Made by a program: the position numbers and the translations under genes. DNA of 64,000 nucleotides from Acidobacteriota bacterium (lineage in GTDB: Bacteria; Actinomycetota; Acidimicrobiia; Acidimicrobiales; Ilumatobacteraceae), in contig JAGWWV010000005.1 of assembly GCA_018970175.1 (NCBI GenBank), positions 1-64,000 of the forward strand, in the 5' to 3' direction. The notes under the pieces are model-generated. The model did no database searches, was not told the DNA's origin, and worked only from the letters and a program-made list of their open reading frames with translations. Below, in pieces: positions 20,296 to 30,631 of the stretch (positions are counted from its first letter, which is position 1; the number at the start of each line of letters is the position of its first letter).

Positions 20296-22205
20296 CAGGC
20301 GATCCCCCTGTAGACGAACCAAACCAGCATGACGAGCACCGCGATTGCGATGATCGCCGCGTAGGCACGAACGAATCCGCTCTGCACGCGTCGGGTGACG
20401 CCGCTCGCCGATCGGACCGCGACCCCGGTTCCGCGCACCGCACCATCGATGACCTTCGCATCGGCCCATGCGACGGCATCGAACGCCCTGCGTCCGGGAC
20501 CACCCATGAAGTTCGAGACGAGACGGTCGTAGAACCAACCGTTTGCGAGGAGCTCGGGCTCGATCGCCTTCACCTTCTTCTTCGCATACACCGAGACGGC
20601 TGCGGCGATTCCGGCCAAGGCAACGAGGATTGCAACGCCCATGAGCACGTACTTGTTGTCATAGGCCCATGAACCCTTGATGCTCGCTTCGCCGTGTTCG
20701 ATGACGGGTTCGAGCCACTTCTCCAGGAAATGCAGGTCCTTGGTGAACGGCAGCTGCAGGGCGCCACCGACGATGGAAAGGCCGGCGAGAACGACGAGCG
20801 GCAGCAACATGATTCGCGGGCTCTCGTGCGGCTTGAAGTCGCCGTGAGCACCGTGTTCTTCACTGTGGTCGTTCCAGCGAGCCTCACCGAAGAACACCAT
20901 GATGACCTGACGGGTCATGTAGAAGGCGGTGAGCAACGCGGTCACCAAACCGACCACGTAGAGCGCCCTGTTGTTGGCGTACACGTAGAGGAGAATTTCG
21001 TCCTTCGACCAGAACCCGGCGAACGGCGGCACTCCGGCAATCGCCAGCCAGCCGATGATGAAGGTTACGGCGGTGACCGGCATCAACTTGCGAAGCGCTC
21101 CCATGCGTCGCATGTCTTGTTCGTGGTGCATGCCATGGATGACCGAACCCGAACCCAGGAAGAGCAGGGCCTTGAAGAAGGCATGGGTGACCATGTGGAA
21201 GATCGCCGCTACGTATGCGCCCGAGCCGACGGCAAGGAACATGTAACCGAGCTGCGAGACCGTCGAATACGCGAGCACCTTCTTGATGTCGTTCTGCGCG
21301 ACTGCGATGGTTGCCGCAAAGAGCGCCGTTGCCGCGCCCACCACCGCGATGATCATCGGGGCCCATGTGTAGGCCTCGTGGATGACGGGGTTCATTCGTG
21401 TCATCAGGAATACACCCGCGGTCACCATGGTCGCCGCGTGGATGAGGGCGGAAACCGGGGTGGGACCTTCCATCGCGTCTGGCAACCAGATGTAGAGAGG
21501 CAACTGCGCGCTCTTTCCGCACGCTCCGACGAAGAGCATGAGCGCAATGGCCGTCGCGGTCACCTGACTGAGCGAGCCACCGATCGCGGCATCGTTGATT
21601 CCCTTGTACGACAGCGTTCCGACCGAGGCAAACGCGAGGAACATGGCGGTCATGACGCCCCAGTCACCCACACGGTTGGTGACGAAGGCCTTCTTGCCGG
21701 CGGTGGCCGCACTCTCGCGCGTGTGCCAGAAGGAGATGAGGAAGTACGAGCACGTGCCGACTCCCTCCCAACCGAGGAACGTAACGAGAAGGTTTTCGCC
21801 GAGTACGAGCATCAGCATCGAAAAGGCGAACAAGTTGAGGTAGATGAAGAACTTCGAGAACTTCGGATCGCCGTGCATGTAGCCGACGGCGTAGAGGTGA
21901 ATGAGCGTGCCGATTCCGGTGACGAAGAGTGCCATCGTGATCGACAGCGGATCGGCGAGGAACGCCATCTTGACTTCGAGCGAACCCACCGGGATCCAAG
22001 TGAACAAGTCGATGACGTGCGAGCGCTCTTCCGCACTCTTCGACAGCATGTCGAAGAACGTGAGGGCGGTGACCACGAACGCTCCCCCGCACATTGCCGC
22101 CGCCAGGTATCCGGCGCGGGGCTCACCCAACCTGCGTCCGAAGAGCACGAGCAGGAGGAAACCGGCAAGCGGCAGAGCGGGGATCAACCAGACGACGTCG
22201 AGCAT
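20295..22205 (-). CDS. nuoL: NADH-quinone oxidoreductase subunit L, set 2
   Basis: This subunit of 636 residues has normal NuoL length, with the motif GKSAQLPLYIWLPDAMEGPTPV near residue 230 and a C-terminal lateral helix and anchor. It carries only a small histidine cluster (HSEEHGAHGDF) where the set-1 paralogue has large inserts. It lies 4 nt after nuoK and overlaps nuoM. Confidence 0.94.
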   Translation of the reverse strand: MLDVVWLIPALPLAGFLLLVLFGRRLGEPRAGYLAAAMCGGAFVVTALTFFDMLSKSAEERSHVIDLFTWIPVGSLEVKMAFLADPLSITMALFVTGIGTLIHLYAVGYMHGDPKFSKFFIYLNLFAFSMLMLVLGENLLVTFLGWEGVGTCSYFLISFWHTRESAATAGKKAFVTNRVGDWGVMTAMFLAFASVGTLSYKGINDAAIGGSLSQVTATAIALMLFVGACGKSAQLPLYIWLPDAMEGPTPVSALIHAATMVTAGVFLMTRMNPVIHEAYTWAPMIIAVVGAATALFAATIAVAQNDIKKVLAYSTVSQLGYMFLAVGSGAYVAAIFHMVTHAFFKALLFLGSGSVIHGMHHEQDMRRMGALRKLMPVTAVTFIIGWLAIAGVPPFAGFWSKDEILLYVYANNRALYVVGLVTALLTAFYMTRQVIMVFFGEARWNDHSEEHGAHGDFKPHESPRIMLLPLVVLAGLSIVGGALQLPFTKDLHFLEKWLEPVIEHGEASIKGSWAYDNKYVLMGVAILVALAGIAAAVSVYAKKKVKAIEPELLANGWFYDRLVSNFMGGPGRRAFDAVAWADAKVIDGAVRGTGVAVRSASGVTRRVQSGFVRAYAAIIAIAVLVMLVWFVYRGIA

Positions 22206-22209
22206 GGAT

Positions 22210-22539
22210 CTAACCCTTCAGCGCCGCGAGGTCGTCGGCTGTCGCCTGCTGACGGCGACGCATGATGGACACGATGATGCCGAGACCGACAACGACCTCG
22301 GCCGCGGCAACGACGAGGACGAAGAAAACGGCCGTCTGGCCGTCGATGTCGGTGAGTTCCGTGGCGAGCGCGACGAACGTGAGGTTCACGGCGTTCAACA
22401 TGAGCTCGATGCACATGAACATGATGAGCGGGTTGCGGCGAACGAGAACGCCGATCATGCCGATCGCAAACAGACCCGCTGCGAGAACCAGATACCAGGT
22501 CGTGGTGGGCACCACTGCGGCCGCAATCATGCCAATCAT
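22210..22539 (-). CDS. nuoK: NADH-quinone oxidoreductase subunit K, set 2
   Basis: The product of 109 residues has three membrane helices. The two proton-transfer glutamates are in [17 protein letters not shown] and [13 protein letters not shown]. Its start overlaps the end of nuoJ by 4 bp. Confidence 0.95.
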   Translation of the reverse strand: MIGMIAAAVVPTTTWYLVLAAGLFAIGMIGVLVRRNPLIMFMCIELMLNAVNLTFVALATELTDIDGQTAVFFVLVVAAAEVVVGLGIIVSIMRRRQQATADDLAALKG

Positions 22540-23078
22540 GCGGAGGTCCTGTCGGACTTGCGGCGACGTGCGAGAACGACGGTTCCGACGACGGCGACAA
22601 TGAGAAGAACTGAGGTCAATTCGAAGGCCACGACGTAGTCCCCGAAGATCGACCGTGCGATCTGACGGATGTTTCCGTCGGGATCCTGCAGGTTCGCAAC
22701 TTGAACACCGTCACCCTTGAATCTGAACGACTCGCGCGCACGGACGACAGCGGTCGTGAGAACCGCGAACACTCCGAGACCCAGGATCACGGCAAGTGGA
22801 CGCTGAATCCGGCCGAGTGGCTCGGTACGGAGGTCTTCGGCACGGTCGACGCCGAGCAGCATGATCACGAAGAGGAAGAGGACGACGATCGCGCCCGCGT
22901 AAACGATCACCTGAACCGCGGCGAGAAAGTTCGCTTCGCGCGAAACGAACAACACCGCGATACCAAAGAGGGTGAGAATCATGCTGAGGGCCGCGTGAAC
23001 CGGATTCGAGCGCAACACGACACCAAGCGCGCCGACGAGAACCATGAGCGCGGCGCAGACGAAGACGAACAACTCCAT
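22536..23078 (-). CDS. nuoJ: NADH-quinone oxidoreductase subunit J, set 2
   Basis: This 180-residue membrane subunit contains [25 protein letters not shown], the NuoJ helix with the pi-bulge that links the quinone chamber to the proton channels. It is directly adjacent to nuoI and overlaps nuoK. Confidence 0.94.
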   Translation of the reverse strand: MELFVFVCAALMVLVGALGVVLRSNPVHAALSMILTLFGIAVLFVSREANFLAAVQVIVYAGAIVVLFLFVIMLLGVDRAEDLRTEPLGRIQRPLAVILGLGVFAVLTTAVVRARESFRFKGDGVQVANLQDPDGNIRQIARSIFGDYVVAFELTSVLLIVAVVGTVVLARRRKSDRTSA

Positions 23079-23720
23079 TCAGCGACCGTCCCGATCGGTT
23101 TGCGCCGGCTCGGCCGCACGGATGCCATGGCCGAGCTCGCCGCTCCACGCCACGATGCCTTCGAAATCGGCATCGCCGCTGGGTGACGTTGCACGCATCC
23201 AGCCCGACGTGTGCTGGTCCTCCCCCGGCCGCCAGTCTTCCCAGGGCAAGTGCTGGGGCTTGCCCGAATCGTCGACGAGCAACTCGGACTTGGTGTAGAT
23301 CGCGTCGCGACGGTTCGTGAACGAGAACTCGAAGAGCTTGGTTTCGGTGATCGCTTCGGTCGGACAGGCCTCGACGCACATGTCGCAATGGATGCAGCGG
23401 AGATAGTTGATTTCGTAGACGAAACCGAAGCGTTCGCCCGGTGACGTCGGATCGGCGGGGTCGTTGTCCTTGCCGCGCACGTAGATGCACTTCGCCGGAC
23501 ACACGCCGGCACACAGTTCGCAGCCGATGCACTTCTCCATGCCGTCTTCGTAACGGTTGAGAACGTGCCGGCCATGGAGGCGCTCGGGCTTGTCGATCTT
23601 TTCGTCGTGCTTTTCCTTCTTGCCACGACGGAACATGCGCCCACCCGAGTATTCGGTGGTCACACGGTTGCGCTTGCCGTGCTGGCGGACCGTGACGAGG
23701 AATCCTCCGAGATAACCCAT
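23079..23720 (-). CDS. nuoI: NADH-quinone oxidoreductase subunit I, set 2
   Basis: The product is a 213-residue subunit with two [4Fe-4S] motifs, [12 protein letters not shown] and [12 protein letters not shown]. It is about 50 residues longer than the set-1 NuoI, with a basic N-terminal stretch and a C-terminal extension rich in Trp, Asp and Gly. Long NuoI proteins are usual in actinobacterial 14-subunit operons. It abuts nuoH. Confidence 0.94.
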   Translation of the reverse strand: MGYLGGFLVTVRQHGKRNRVTTEYSGGRMFRRGKKEKHDEKIDKPERLHGRHVLNRYEDGMEKCIGCELCAGVCPAKCIYVRGKDNDPADPTSPGERFGFVYEINYLRCIHCDMCVEACPTEAITETKLFEFSFTNRRDAIYTKSELLVDDSGKPQHLPWEDWRPGEDQHTSGWMRATSPSGDADFEGIVAWSGELGHGIRAAEPAQTDRDGR

Positions 23721-24953
23721 CTAGAACTGCACCCCCTCGGCTTCGCGGTTGCGGTCACTCGACCGGAAAGCGAGCTGCATCATGATGAACGCGATGATGA
23801 TCACCGCGAGTGACAAGGGCACGACAAGCCACTGATCCCAGCCACGATCGTCGGCGAGCCGCTGCGCGGCGAGGAGCATGAACCAGCCGAGCGATGCGGG
23901 GATGAGGAACTTCCATCCGAGGTCCATCAGTTGGTCGTAACGGAAACGCGGAAGCGTGCCGCGGAACCACACGTAGATGTAGAGGAAGACCAGCACCTTG
24001 AGGAGCAGCCACACCGTGCCCTCGAGGGCGTTCGGGATGAGCGGGATGTCGAGCGTCGTGTCACCGATCGTGATCGGCTGCGGGCCACCGAAGAACAAGG
24101 TCACGATGAACGCCGACATCGTGATCGTGTTCATGAATTCGGCAAGGAAGAAGAGGGCGAACCGAATGGACGAGTACTCGGTGTTGAAACCGCCAACCAG
24201 TTCCTGCTCGGCTTCGACGAGGTCGAACGGTGGGCGGTTCAGTTCGGCAGTCGCAGAGACGAGGAAGATGAGGAATGGAACGACGCCTGTCGCGACGAGG
24301 TTCCACGACCCGATCGACGACTGTGCGTCGACGATGCCGCTCGTCGAGAGCGTCCCGCAGACGAGAATGACCGCGGCGAGCGAAAGACCGAGTGACGCCT
24401 CGTAACTGACCATCTGCGCCGACGCGCGGACCGAGCCGAGAAGCGGATACTTCGAACCGCTTGACCAACCCGCAAGCATGATGCCGTAGACCGCGATCGA
24501 CGAGATGGCGAGTGCGAAAAGAACGCCGACGGGCGGATCGGCGAGCTGGACTCGCGTCGTTTCACCGAACCAGGTGACGAATCCCCCGTTGCCGTCACGG
24601 AAGTCCCCGCCGAGCGGAATGATGGCGAACGCCAGAAACGCCGGAACGAACGAGAGATACGGGGCCAGACGGAACACGAACTTGTCGGCCTTTTCGGGAA
24701 GCAGATCTTCCTTGAAGAACAACTTGATGCCGTCGGCGAGCGTTTGCAACAGACCGAAGGGGCCGGCTTTGTTGGGACCGATGCGGTTCTGCATGCCGGC
24801 GATCGCCTTGCGCTCGAACCACACCATCAGCATCGTCGCCACGAGTCCGACGACGAACACGACCAACACCTTCATCAAGACGATGAGCAGCGGAGTCCAG
24901 AGAAGGTCACCGTCGAGGAGCGGGTCGATCGCAAGAAACGAGGGAACGTTCAC
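23721..24953 (-). CDS. nuoH: NADH-quinone oxidoreductase subunit H, set 2
   Basis: This 410-residue membrane subunit of the quinone chamber contains NRIGPNKAGPFGLLQTLADGIKLFFKED, the standard NuoH motif, and EAEQELVGGFNTEYSSIRFALFF in the acidic loop. The start is GTG, overlapping the nuoG stop as GTGA. Confidence 0.95.
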   Translation of the reverse strand: MNVPSFLAIDPLLDGDLLWTPLLIVLMKVLVVFVVGLVATMLMVWFERKAIAGMQNRIGPNKAGPFGLLQTLADGIKLFFKEDLLPEKADKFVFRLAPYLSFVPAFLAFAIIPLGGDFRDGNGGFVTWFGETTRVQLADPPVGVLFALAISSIAVYGIMLAGWSSGSKYPLLGSVRASAQMVSYEASLGLSLAAVILVCGTLSTSGIVDAQSSIGSWNLVATGVVPFLIFLVSATAELNRPPFDLVEAEQELVGGFNTEYSSIRFALFFLAEFMNTITMSAFIVTLFFGGPQPITIGDTTLDIPLIPNALEGTVWLLLKVLVFLYIYVWFRGTLPRFRYDQLMDLGWKFLIPASLGWFMLLAAQRLADDRGWDQWLVVPLSLAVIIIAFIMMQLAFRSSDRNREAEGVQF

Positions 24954-27277
24954 TTCAGGTTCTCCACTCGCACGTCGATCACGGGTTGGTCGCTACTGAT
25001 GAGCTCGCGGATGTCGGCACCGGTCTGGTTGAACGGCACCCACGCAGTGCCCTTCATCACGCCGACGTCGGCGCGCACGGGCAACACGATCGATGTTCGT
25101 GAGGTCGACACACGCACGTCGCGACCCGCAGCGGTACCGATGGCCTCGATGTCGCGCGGGTTGAGGTGGATGGCGGCCCCCGAACCGAGGTTTGCAAGGG
25201 ACTTGCTGGTCACCGTGCCGACGGCGCGGTCGTACATCTTCCGCGACACGACGAGTCGAAGGTCGTACGAATTGCGATCGGGGGCGACCAGGTTCGTCGC
25301 GCTGAGCGCGGCACGACCCGACGACTCCATCGGTTGCGCCGCGAGATCGGTCAGCGAGCCCACGCCGAGGTCGTGACCCAGACGTTCGGCGAGTTCGATC
25401 GCAACCATCCAGTCGGGGCGGCTCGTCCCCTTTGCGGTGACGCGCTGGGACAGACAGCTGATTCCACCCTCGATGTTCGTGACGCTGCCCGTGCGCTCGG
25501 CGTATGCCGACACCGGAAGAAGAACGTCGGCGAGCACCGACGAAGCCGAGGGGAACGTGTCGAGAGCGACGATGCTGCGCGCCGACGCCAGGGCACGGCG
25601 GGCCAGGTCGGCATCGGGTGCGTCACTCAACGGGTCGGCGCCGAGAAGAACCAGACACTCGACGCGACCGTCGGCAGCGGCGCGGAGAATGTCGCGCGCA
25701 TCACCCGAGGTCGGAGCAAGACCCTGTTCGAGGGCACCGCGTACGTTGCCGCGCCGCAACACCGGAAGAACCCGAAGCGCCGGAATGCCGGCAGCGAGTG
25801 CGTTGTACGCCTGAAGCGTGAAGTCGACCGACTCGGCAAGATTGCTTCGTCCGAGGACGACCACGACATTGCCACCGGCGAGCTGCCCCGCGATCGACGG
25901 ATCCGCGAGCGCAGCCTTGACCGCTGCAACCTGATTGCCGGGTTCGTAGGGGACGAATTTCCACGCATGTCGCGTGAGACCCGAGGCCTTCGGTGCGATT
26001 TCGATGATGCGCACACCGCGCTTGGTTGCCGCGTCACGAAGGCGCAGATGAAGAACCGGCAACTCTTCTTTCAGGTCGGGAGCGAGGAGAACAATGGTTC
26101 CCGCCGACGCCGCGTCGTCGATGGATGCCTGCGGCAATTCAAAGATCTCGGCGGGCAGTCCGTCGTCGATCTGCGGGTCGCGCAACGAAACCCCGATCGC
26201 ATCGGCCAGCATCGACCACGCGCGGACATCCTCGTTCGCCAAACGAGCGCCACCGAGAATTGCCACGCTTTCCGCGCCACGCGACGAGACTGCGAGACGA
26301 ATCGCACGGGCTGCGGCCTCGAGTGCATTTGCCCACGACGTTTGCGCAAGACCCTTGTCGGTCTTCAGCATCGGACTGGTCAACCGCTCTTCGCTTCCGA
26401 TCGACTCGAAGTTGAAGCGTCCACGGTCGCACAGCCAACCCCAGTTCAAGGTTCCCTCGCCGGGAACATCGGGGTTGTCGATGCCTTGCAAACGAACGAT
26501 CTGATCGCGGCTCGATTGAACCGACACGCGACAACCAACGGCACAGGTCGTGCAGGTGCTCTCGGTTTCTTCGAGATCCCATGGACGCGCCTTGAAGCGG
26601 TAGGGCTTCGCCGTCAACGCACCAACGGGGCAGATCTGCACCGTGTTGCCCGAGAAGTACGAAGCGAACGGTTCGTCGGGGAAAGTGAGCACCTGTGTGT
26701 TGTTGCCACGGTGGGTGAACGAGATGAGCGGGTCACCCGCGACGTCGCTTGCGAAACGTGTGCACCGGTCGCAGAGAATGCAGCGCTCGCGGTCGAGATA
26801 AACGAGGTCGCTGATCGCGATCGGCTTTTCGTAGTGACGCTTTTCTTCGACGTAGCGACTCTCGCCGGGTCCATGGGAGAACGCCTGGTCCTGCAGGGGG
26901 CACTCGCCGCCCTTGTCGCACACCGGGCAGTCGAGCGGGTGATTCGCGAGCAACAACTCGAGGACGCCCTCTTGTGCGCGCTTCACCTGGTCGGTTTCGG
27001 TACGAACGACCTGACCGTCGGCAACCGGGGTCATGCACGACACGACCATCATCGGTCCGCGTGGTCCGTCGACTTCGACTATGCACTGCCGACACATCCC
27101 GACCGACTTCATGCGCGGGTGGTAGCAGAACCGCGGGATGAAGTCGCCCGCACGATCGGCTGCCGCAATGATGAATTCACCCTTGCGAGCCGCCACCTCG
27201 CGGCCGTTCAAGTTGATGGTCACCGCATTCGGGTCGACGATCACTTCCTGGGCGTCGCTTGATTCCGTGGTGCTCAT
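24950..27277 (-). CDS. nuoG: NADH-quinone oxidoreductase subunit G
   Basis: The product, 775 residues, is the large iron-sulfur subunit of the NADH module. The N-terminal [2Fe-2S] ligands (FCYHPRMKSVGMCRQC, later SCMTP), the His-Cys cluster HPLDCPVCDKGGECPLQD, the two-cluster domain (CILCDRCTRF, CPVGAL) and CTTCAVGC precede a molybdopterin-oxidoreductase-like domain that has no catalytic role in NuoG. The ATG at 27277 overlaps the nuoF stop by one base (TGATG); a GTG one codon upstream is possible. It exists only in the set-2 operon. Confidence 0.95.
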   Translation of the reverse strand: MSTTESSDAQEVIVDPNAVTINLNGREVAARKGEFIIAAADRAGDFIPRFCYHPRMKSVGMCRQCIVEVDGPRGPMMVVSCMTPVADGQVVRTETDQVKRAQEGVLELLLANHPLDCPVCDKGGECPLQDQAFSHGPGESRYVEEKRHYEKPIAISDLVYLDRERCILCDRCTRFASDVAGDPLISFTHRGNNTQVLTFPDEPFASYFSGNTVQICPVGALTAKPYRFKARPWDLEETESTCTTCAVGCRVSVQSSRDQIVRLQGIDNPDVPGEGTLNWGWLCDRGRFNFESIGSEERLTSPMLKTDKGLAQTSWANALEAAARAIRLAVSSRGAESVAILGGARLANEDVRAWSMLADAIGVSLRDPQIDDGLPAEIFELPQASIDDAASAGTIVLLAPDLKEELPVLHLRLRDAATKRGVRIIEIAPKASGLTRHAWKFVPYEPGNQVAAVKAALADPSIAGQLAGGNVVVVLGRSNLAESVDFTLQAYNALAAGIPALRVLPVLRRGNVRGALEQGLAPTSGDARDILRAAADGRVECLVLLGADPLSDAPDADLARRALASARSIVALDTFPSASSVLADVLLPVSAYAERTGSVTNIEGGISCLSQRVTAKGTSRPDWMVAIELAERLGHDLGVGSLTDLAAQPMESSGRAALSATNLVAPDRNSYDLRLVVSRKMYDRAVGTVTSKSLANLGSGAAIHLNPRDIEAIGTAAGRDVRVSTSRTSIVLPVRADVGVMKGTAWVPFNQTGADIRELISSDQPVIDVRVENLK

Positions 27278-28674
27278 CACTCACCGCCCACGGCAGTGAC
27301 GGGAATCCGGTTGCGCGTGGTGACCCGCGCTGCGAACTCTTCGGGGAACAGTGTGAGTGCCGAGTTGACCGGCGCGTATGCCGACGGTCCGACGAAGCAG
27401 ATCGTCGTCATCTTGTAGGGGAAGGGAACGGCACCGAGACCGAGTCGTTCGCTCGACGCGTGCGGGAAATCACCCGGACAGATGGACGTTCCCACTTCGA
27501 TGAGTTGTTCGAGGTCGGCATCCGTGCCGTTGCCCTCGACGATGCGGGTGAGAATGCGTTCGAGCCAGGTGCCACCCTCGCGACACGGCGTGCACTTTCC
27601 GCACGATTCGTGTGCGTAGAAACGCGTGAGCGTGAGCGCGGCGTGGGGAATATCGGTGGTCTCGTCCATCACCATGATGGCGCCGGAACCGAGCATCGAC
27701 CCGGCGGGACCAACTTGGCTTGCCTCGAACGGAAGGTCGAGCTGGTCGGGGAGGAACCACGGTGCGGATCCACCGCCCGGGACGAACGCCTTCAGTTTGT
27801 TGCCGTTGCGAATGCCCTGACAGAACTCGTCGCCGTAGAGGAGATCCCTGAACGTCGTCGTGCCGTTGACGATTTCATAGACACCGGGACGCTTGACGTG
27901 ACCCGACACGGCGACCATGCGCGTTCCGGGCGACGTTTTCGTGCCGATTGCCGTGTACGCCTCGGCACCGTTGCGCGCGAGCCACGGCAGGTTCGCCAAC
28001 GTCTCGACGTTGTTCACGATCGTGGGCTGGCCGTACAAACCGATTGCCGCCGGGAAGTAGGGCGGCTTGAGTCGTGGCATTCCGCGGTTGCCTTCGAGAC
28101 TTTCGATCAGGGCGGTTTCCTCGCCCACGACGTACGCTCCCGCACCCCAGTGCAGGACGATGTCGACGGAGAAGTTCGAACCGAGAATGTTTCGTCCCAC
28201 GTAACCCGCGGCGTAGGCCTCGTTCAGTGCCGCGGCGACGCGTTCCTGGGCCGTCGCCATCTCGCCGCGGATGTACAGGAAACAGCGCGTGAGTCCGGCG
28301 GCGTAGCACGCAATGAGACAACCTTCGATCAACTGGTGCGGGTCGCGCTCCATGAGGAGTCGGTCCTTGTAGGTGCCCGGCTCGCTCTCGTCCCCGTTCA
28401 CGACGAGATACCGCGGGAAGTTCCCCTGGGGCATGAGACCCCACTTGGTGCCGGCCGGGAATCCCGCGCCGCCACGACCGAGAACGGTTGCGTTCTTCAC
28501 CTCTTCGTGCACGTCGGCGGCCGGCCGCGCCAACGCGGCGCGCAGACCCTTGTAACCATCGGTGGCGAGGTAGCGCTCGAGCGTGTGGGAGTCGGCGTAT
28601 TCGAAGCGCGAGGTCACGATCTTCGGACGGTCACCGGCAATGAACCCGGCGGCATGTGCGTAGGTACCGGTCAC
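27277..28674 (-). CDS. nuoF: NADH-quinone oxidoreductase subunit F
   Basis: This 465-residue FMN subunit oxidises NADH. The NADH/FMN site GRGGAGFPAGTKW near residue 65, NGDESEPGTYKDR near 97, and the [4Fe-4S] N3 motif SCGKCTPCREGG near 350 are intact. The start is a GTG at 28674 that overlaps the nuoE stop (GTGA), giving VTGTYAHAAGF; the longer track ORF runs antisense-like through nuoE. Confidence 0.95.
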   Translation of the reverse strand: MTGTYAHAAGFIAGDRPKIVTSRFEYADSHTLERYLATDGYKGLRAALARPAADVHEEVKNATVLGRGGAGFPAGTKWGLMPQGNFPRYLVVNGDESEPGTYKDRLLMERDPHQLIEGCLIACYAAGLTRCFLYIRGEMATAQERVAAALNEAYAAGYVGRNILGSNFSVDIVLHWGAGAYVVGEETALIESLEGNRGMPRLKPPYFPAAIGLYGQPTIVNNVETLANLPWLARNGAEAYTAIGTKTSPGTRMVAVSGHVKRPGVYEIVNGTTTFRDLLYGDEFCQGIRNGNKLKAFVPGGGSAPWFLPDQLDLPFEASQVGPAGSMLGSGAIMVMDETTDIPHAALTLTRFYAHESCGKCTPCREGGTWLERILTRIVEGNGTDADLEQLIEVGTSICPGDFPHASSERLGLGAVPFPYKMTTICFVGPSAYAPVNSALTLFPEEFAARVTTRNRIPVTAVGGE

Positions 28675-29285
28675 AGCGCGGCCTTTCCGTTCATCCATGC
28701 GGGCTCCTGGCCGGGAGCCTCGGGGGGCACCGCGCCGACCGAGCGATCGGCGGGAATGTGTTGACGCACCCGCGCAAGGGTTCCGTGCGGCGGAATTTCC
28801 TCGGCCAACTTTCCGGCAGCCAGGTCGTCGATGAGGGCATCGAGTTGCTGGGGCGTCATGCGGAAGCGGTAGCGATAGTTGACCTGCAGACACGGTGCCT
28901 CGGTGCACGCGGCCTGGCACTCGGCGTGTTCGATCGTGAACAAACCGTCTGCAGTCGTGCCGCCGGCCTTGATGCCCAGGCGGTGCTCGGCATGGTGGAG
29001 CAGCTCCTCGGATCCCATGAGCGCACACGACATGGTTCCGCAGATGTTGATCACGTACTTGCCGACCGGTTCGAACTTGAACATTTCGTAGAACGACGCC
29101 GTGCCGAGAACCTCAGCGGGGGTGACTCCGACCAGTTCGGCAATGTGCTTCATCGCCGCATCGGTGACGTAGCCGTTCTGCTCCTGCGAGAGGTGCAGCA
29201 GTGGAATGAGTGCGGACTTGGGCCGCGGATAACGCGCGATGATTTCGTTCGCGATTGCGACGTTGGTGTCGGTCAGCCGGCTCAT
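28671..29285 (-). CDS. nuoE: NADH-quinone oxidoreductase subunit E
   Basis: The product of 204 residues is the thioredoxin-fold subunit with the [2Fe-2S] cluster N1a. The ligands are in CGTMSC (C-x4-C) and ECQAACTEAP (C-x3-C). The start MSRLTDTNVAIANEI overlaps the nuoD stop. The C-terminal 40 residues are a Pro/Ala-rich extension. Confidence 0.94.
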   Translation of the reverse strand: MSRLTDTNVAIANEIIARYPRPKSALIPLLHLSQEQNGYVTDAAMKHIAELVGVTPAEVLGTASFYEMFKFEPVGKYVINICGTMSCALMGSEELLHHAEHRLGIKAGGTTADGLFTIEHAECQAACTEAPCLQVNYRYRFRMTPQQLDALIDDLAAGKLAEEIPPHGTLARVRQHIPADRSVGAVPPEAPGQEPAWMNGKAAL

Positions 29286-30631
29286 CGGTCGACCTCGCCG
29301 AGAACGGGATCGACCGAAGAGATGACCGCAACGGCGTCGGCAACGAGGCCGTCGCGCATCATGTGCGGAAGACACTGGATGTTGACGAAAGAAGGCGCGC
29401 GCATGTGCATGCGGTACGGCTTCGACGAGCCGTCGCTCACGATGTAGCAGCCGATCTCGCCGCGGGGGCTCTCGATACCCACGTAGACCTCGCCCTCGGG
29501 GACCTTGAACCCCTCGGTGAAGATCTTGAAGTGGTGGATCAAGGCTTCCATCGACTCGTCGATGCGCGCACGCGGCGGCGGAGTGACCTTCTTGTCCTGG
29601 ATGCGGTAGTCGCCCGACGGCATCCGATCGAGAATCTGGCGCACGATCTTCATCGACTCACGGATCTCGTTGAGGCGGATCGCGTAACGATCGAAGGCAT
29701 CGCCGTACGAACCGACGATCACGTCGAAGTCGACTTCGGTGTAACGCAGGTAGGGCATGTCGCGACGCAGGTCCCACGGGACGCCGGTCGAACGCAGAAT
29801 CGGTCCGGTTGCGCCGAGTGCAACCGCTTCCTGGGCCGTGATGACGCCGACGCCCTGCAGACGCTCGCGCCAGATTGGCTGCTCGGTCATCAAGATGTCG
29901 TACTCGGCAAGACGCTCGGGGAGCCGGTCGAGAATGTCGAGAACGTCGTCGCGCCAACCCGCGGGGAGATCGGCCGCGAGTCCGCCCGGGCGGATGAAGT
30001 TGTGGTTCATCCGCAGACCCGTGACCTTCTGGAAGAACCGGAGGACTTCCTCGCGTTCACGCCAGCCGTAGATCATCATCGACACCGCACCGATGTCCAT
30101 GCCGTTCGTCGCAAGGAAGAGCAGGTGACTGCTCATGCGATTCAGTTCCGACAACAGCATGCGCATCCACACCGCACGCTCGGGAATGTCGCCGTCGATT
30201 CCGAGAAGCTTTTCGACCGCCATCGAAAAGACGAGTTCGTTGTTCAGGGGCGACAGGTAGTCCATGCGCGTGACGTTCGTGCCGCCCTGCATGAAGGTGA
30301 GGTCCTCGCCGGTCTTTTCCATACCGGTGTGCAGATACCCGATGATCGGCTTGCAACGCAATACGCGTTCACCCTGGAGTTCGAGCATGAGGCGCAGAAC
30401 TCCATGGGTGCTGGGGTGTTGCGGACCCATGTTGATGATCATCGACTGATCCTCGGGAACTTCCGTCGGGTCGACGTTCTCGGTGGCCAGTGCGGCGGCC
30501 TGTGATTCGGACATTCGTAGCACGGACCCGACTTCGCGCATCACTTCACGCGCCGTCAATTCGCTGCGCGAACGCATCTCTTGGTTGCCTTCGGCGGTGG
30601 CCCCGGGTGTCGCGGTAATGAGATCGGTCAC
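29282..30631 (-). CDS. nuoD: NADH-quinone oxidoreductase subunit D, set 2
   Basis: The 449-residue quinone-site subunit has both canonical quinone residues: the His of HPSTHG and the Tyr of RMDYLSPL. GYLHTGMEK is the usual complex I form, and the C-terminus is GEVDR. The N-terminus has about 60 extra residues before MIINMGPQHP. The start is GTG at 30631, overlapping the nuoC stop (GTGA). This copy should be a conventional ubiquinone/menaquinone reductase, in contrast to set 1. Confidence 0.94.
   Translation of the reverse strand: MTDLITATPGATAEGNQEMRSRSELTAREVMREVGSVLRMSESQAAALATENVDPTEVPEDQSMIINMGPQHPSTHGVLRLMLELQGERVLRCKPIIGYLHTGMEKTGEDLTFMQGGTNVTRMDYLSPLNNELVFSMAVEKLLGIDGDIPERAVWMRMLLSELNRMSSHLLFLATNGMDIGAVSMMIYGWREREEVLRFFQKVTGLRMNHNFIRPGGLAADLPAGWRDDVLDILDRLPERLAEYDILMTEQPIWRERLQGVGVITAQEAVALGATGPILRSTGVPWDLRRDMPYLRYTEVDFDVIVGSYGDAFDRYAIRLNEIRESMKIVRQILDRMPSGDYRIQDKKVTPPPRARIDESMEALIHHFKIFTEGFKVPEGEVYVGIESPRGEIGCYIVSDGSSKPYRMHMRAPSFVNIQCLPHMMRDGLVADAVAVISSVDPVLGEVDR

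Noticed and set aside
20694-22265. A 523-residue plus-strand ORF
   Set aside because: It is antisense to nuoL set 2, with a composition of charged residues typical of shadows.
25166-27262. A 698-residue plus-strand ORF
   Set aside because: It is antisense to nuoG, whose cluster ligands are complete.
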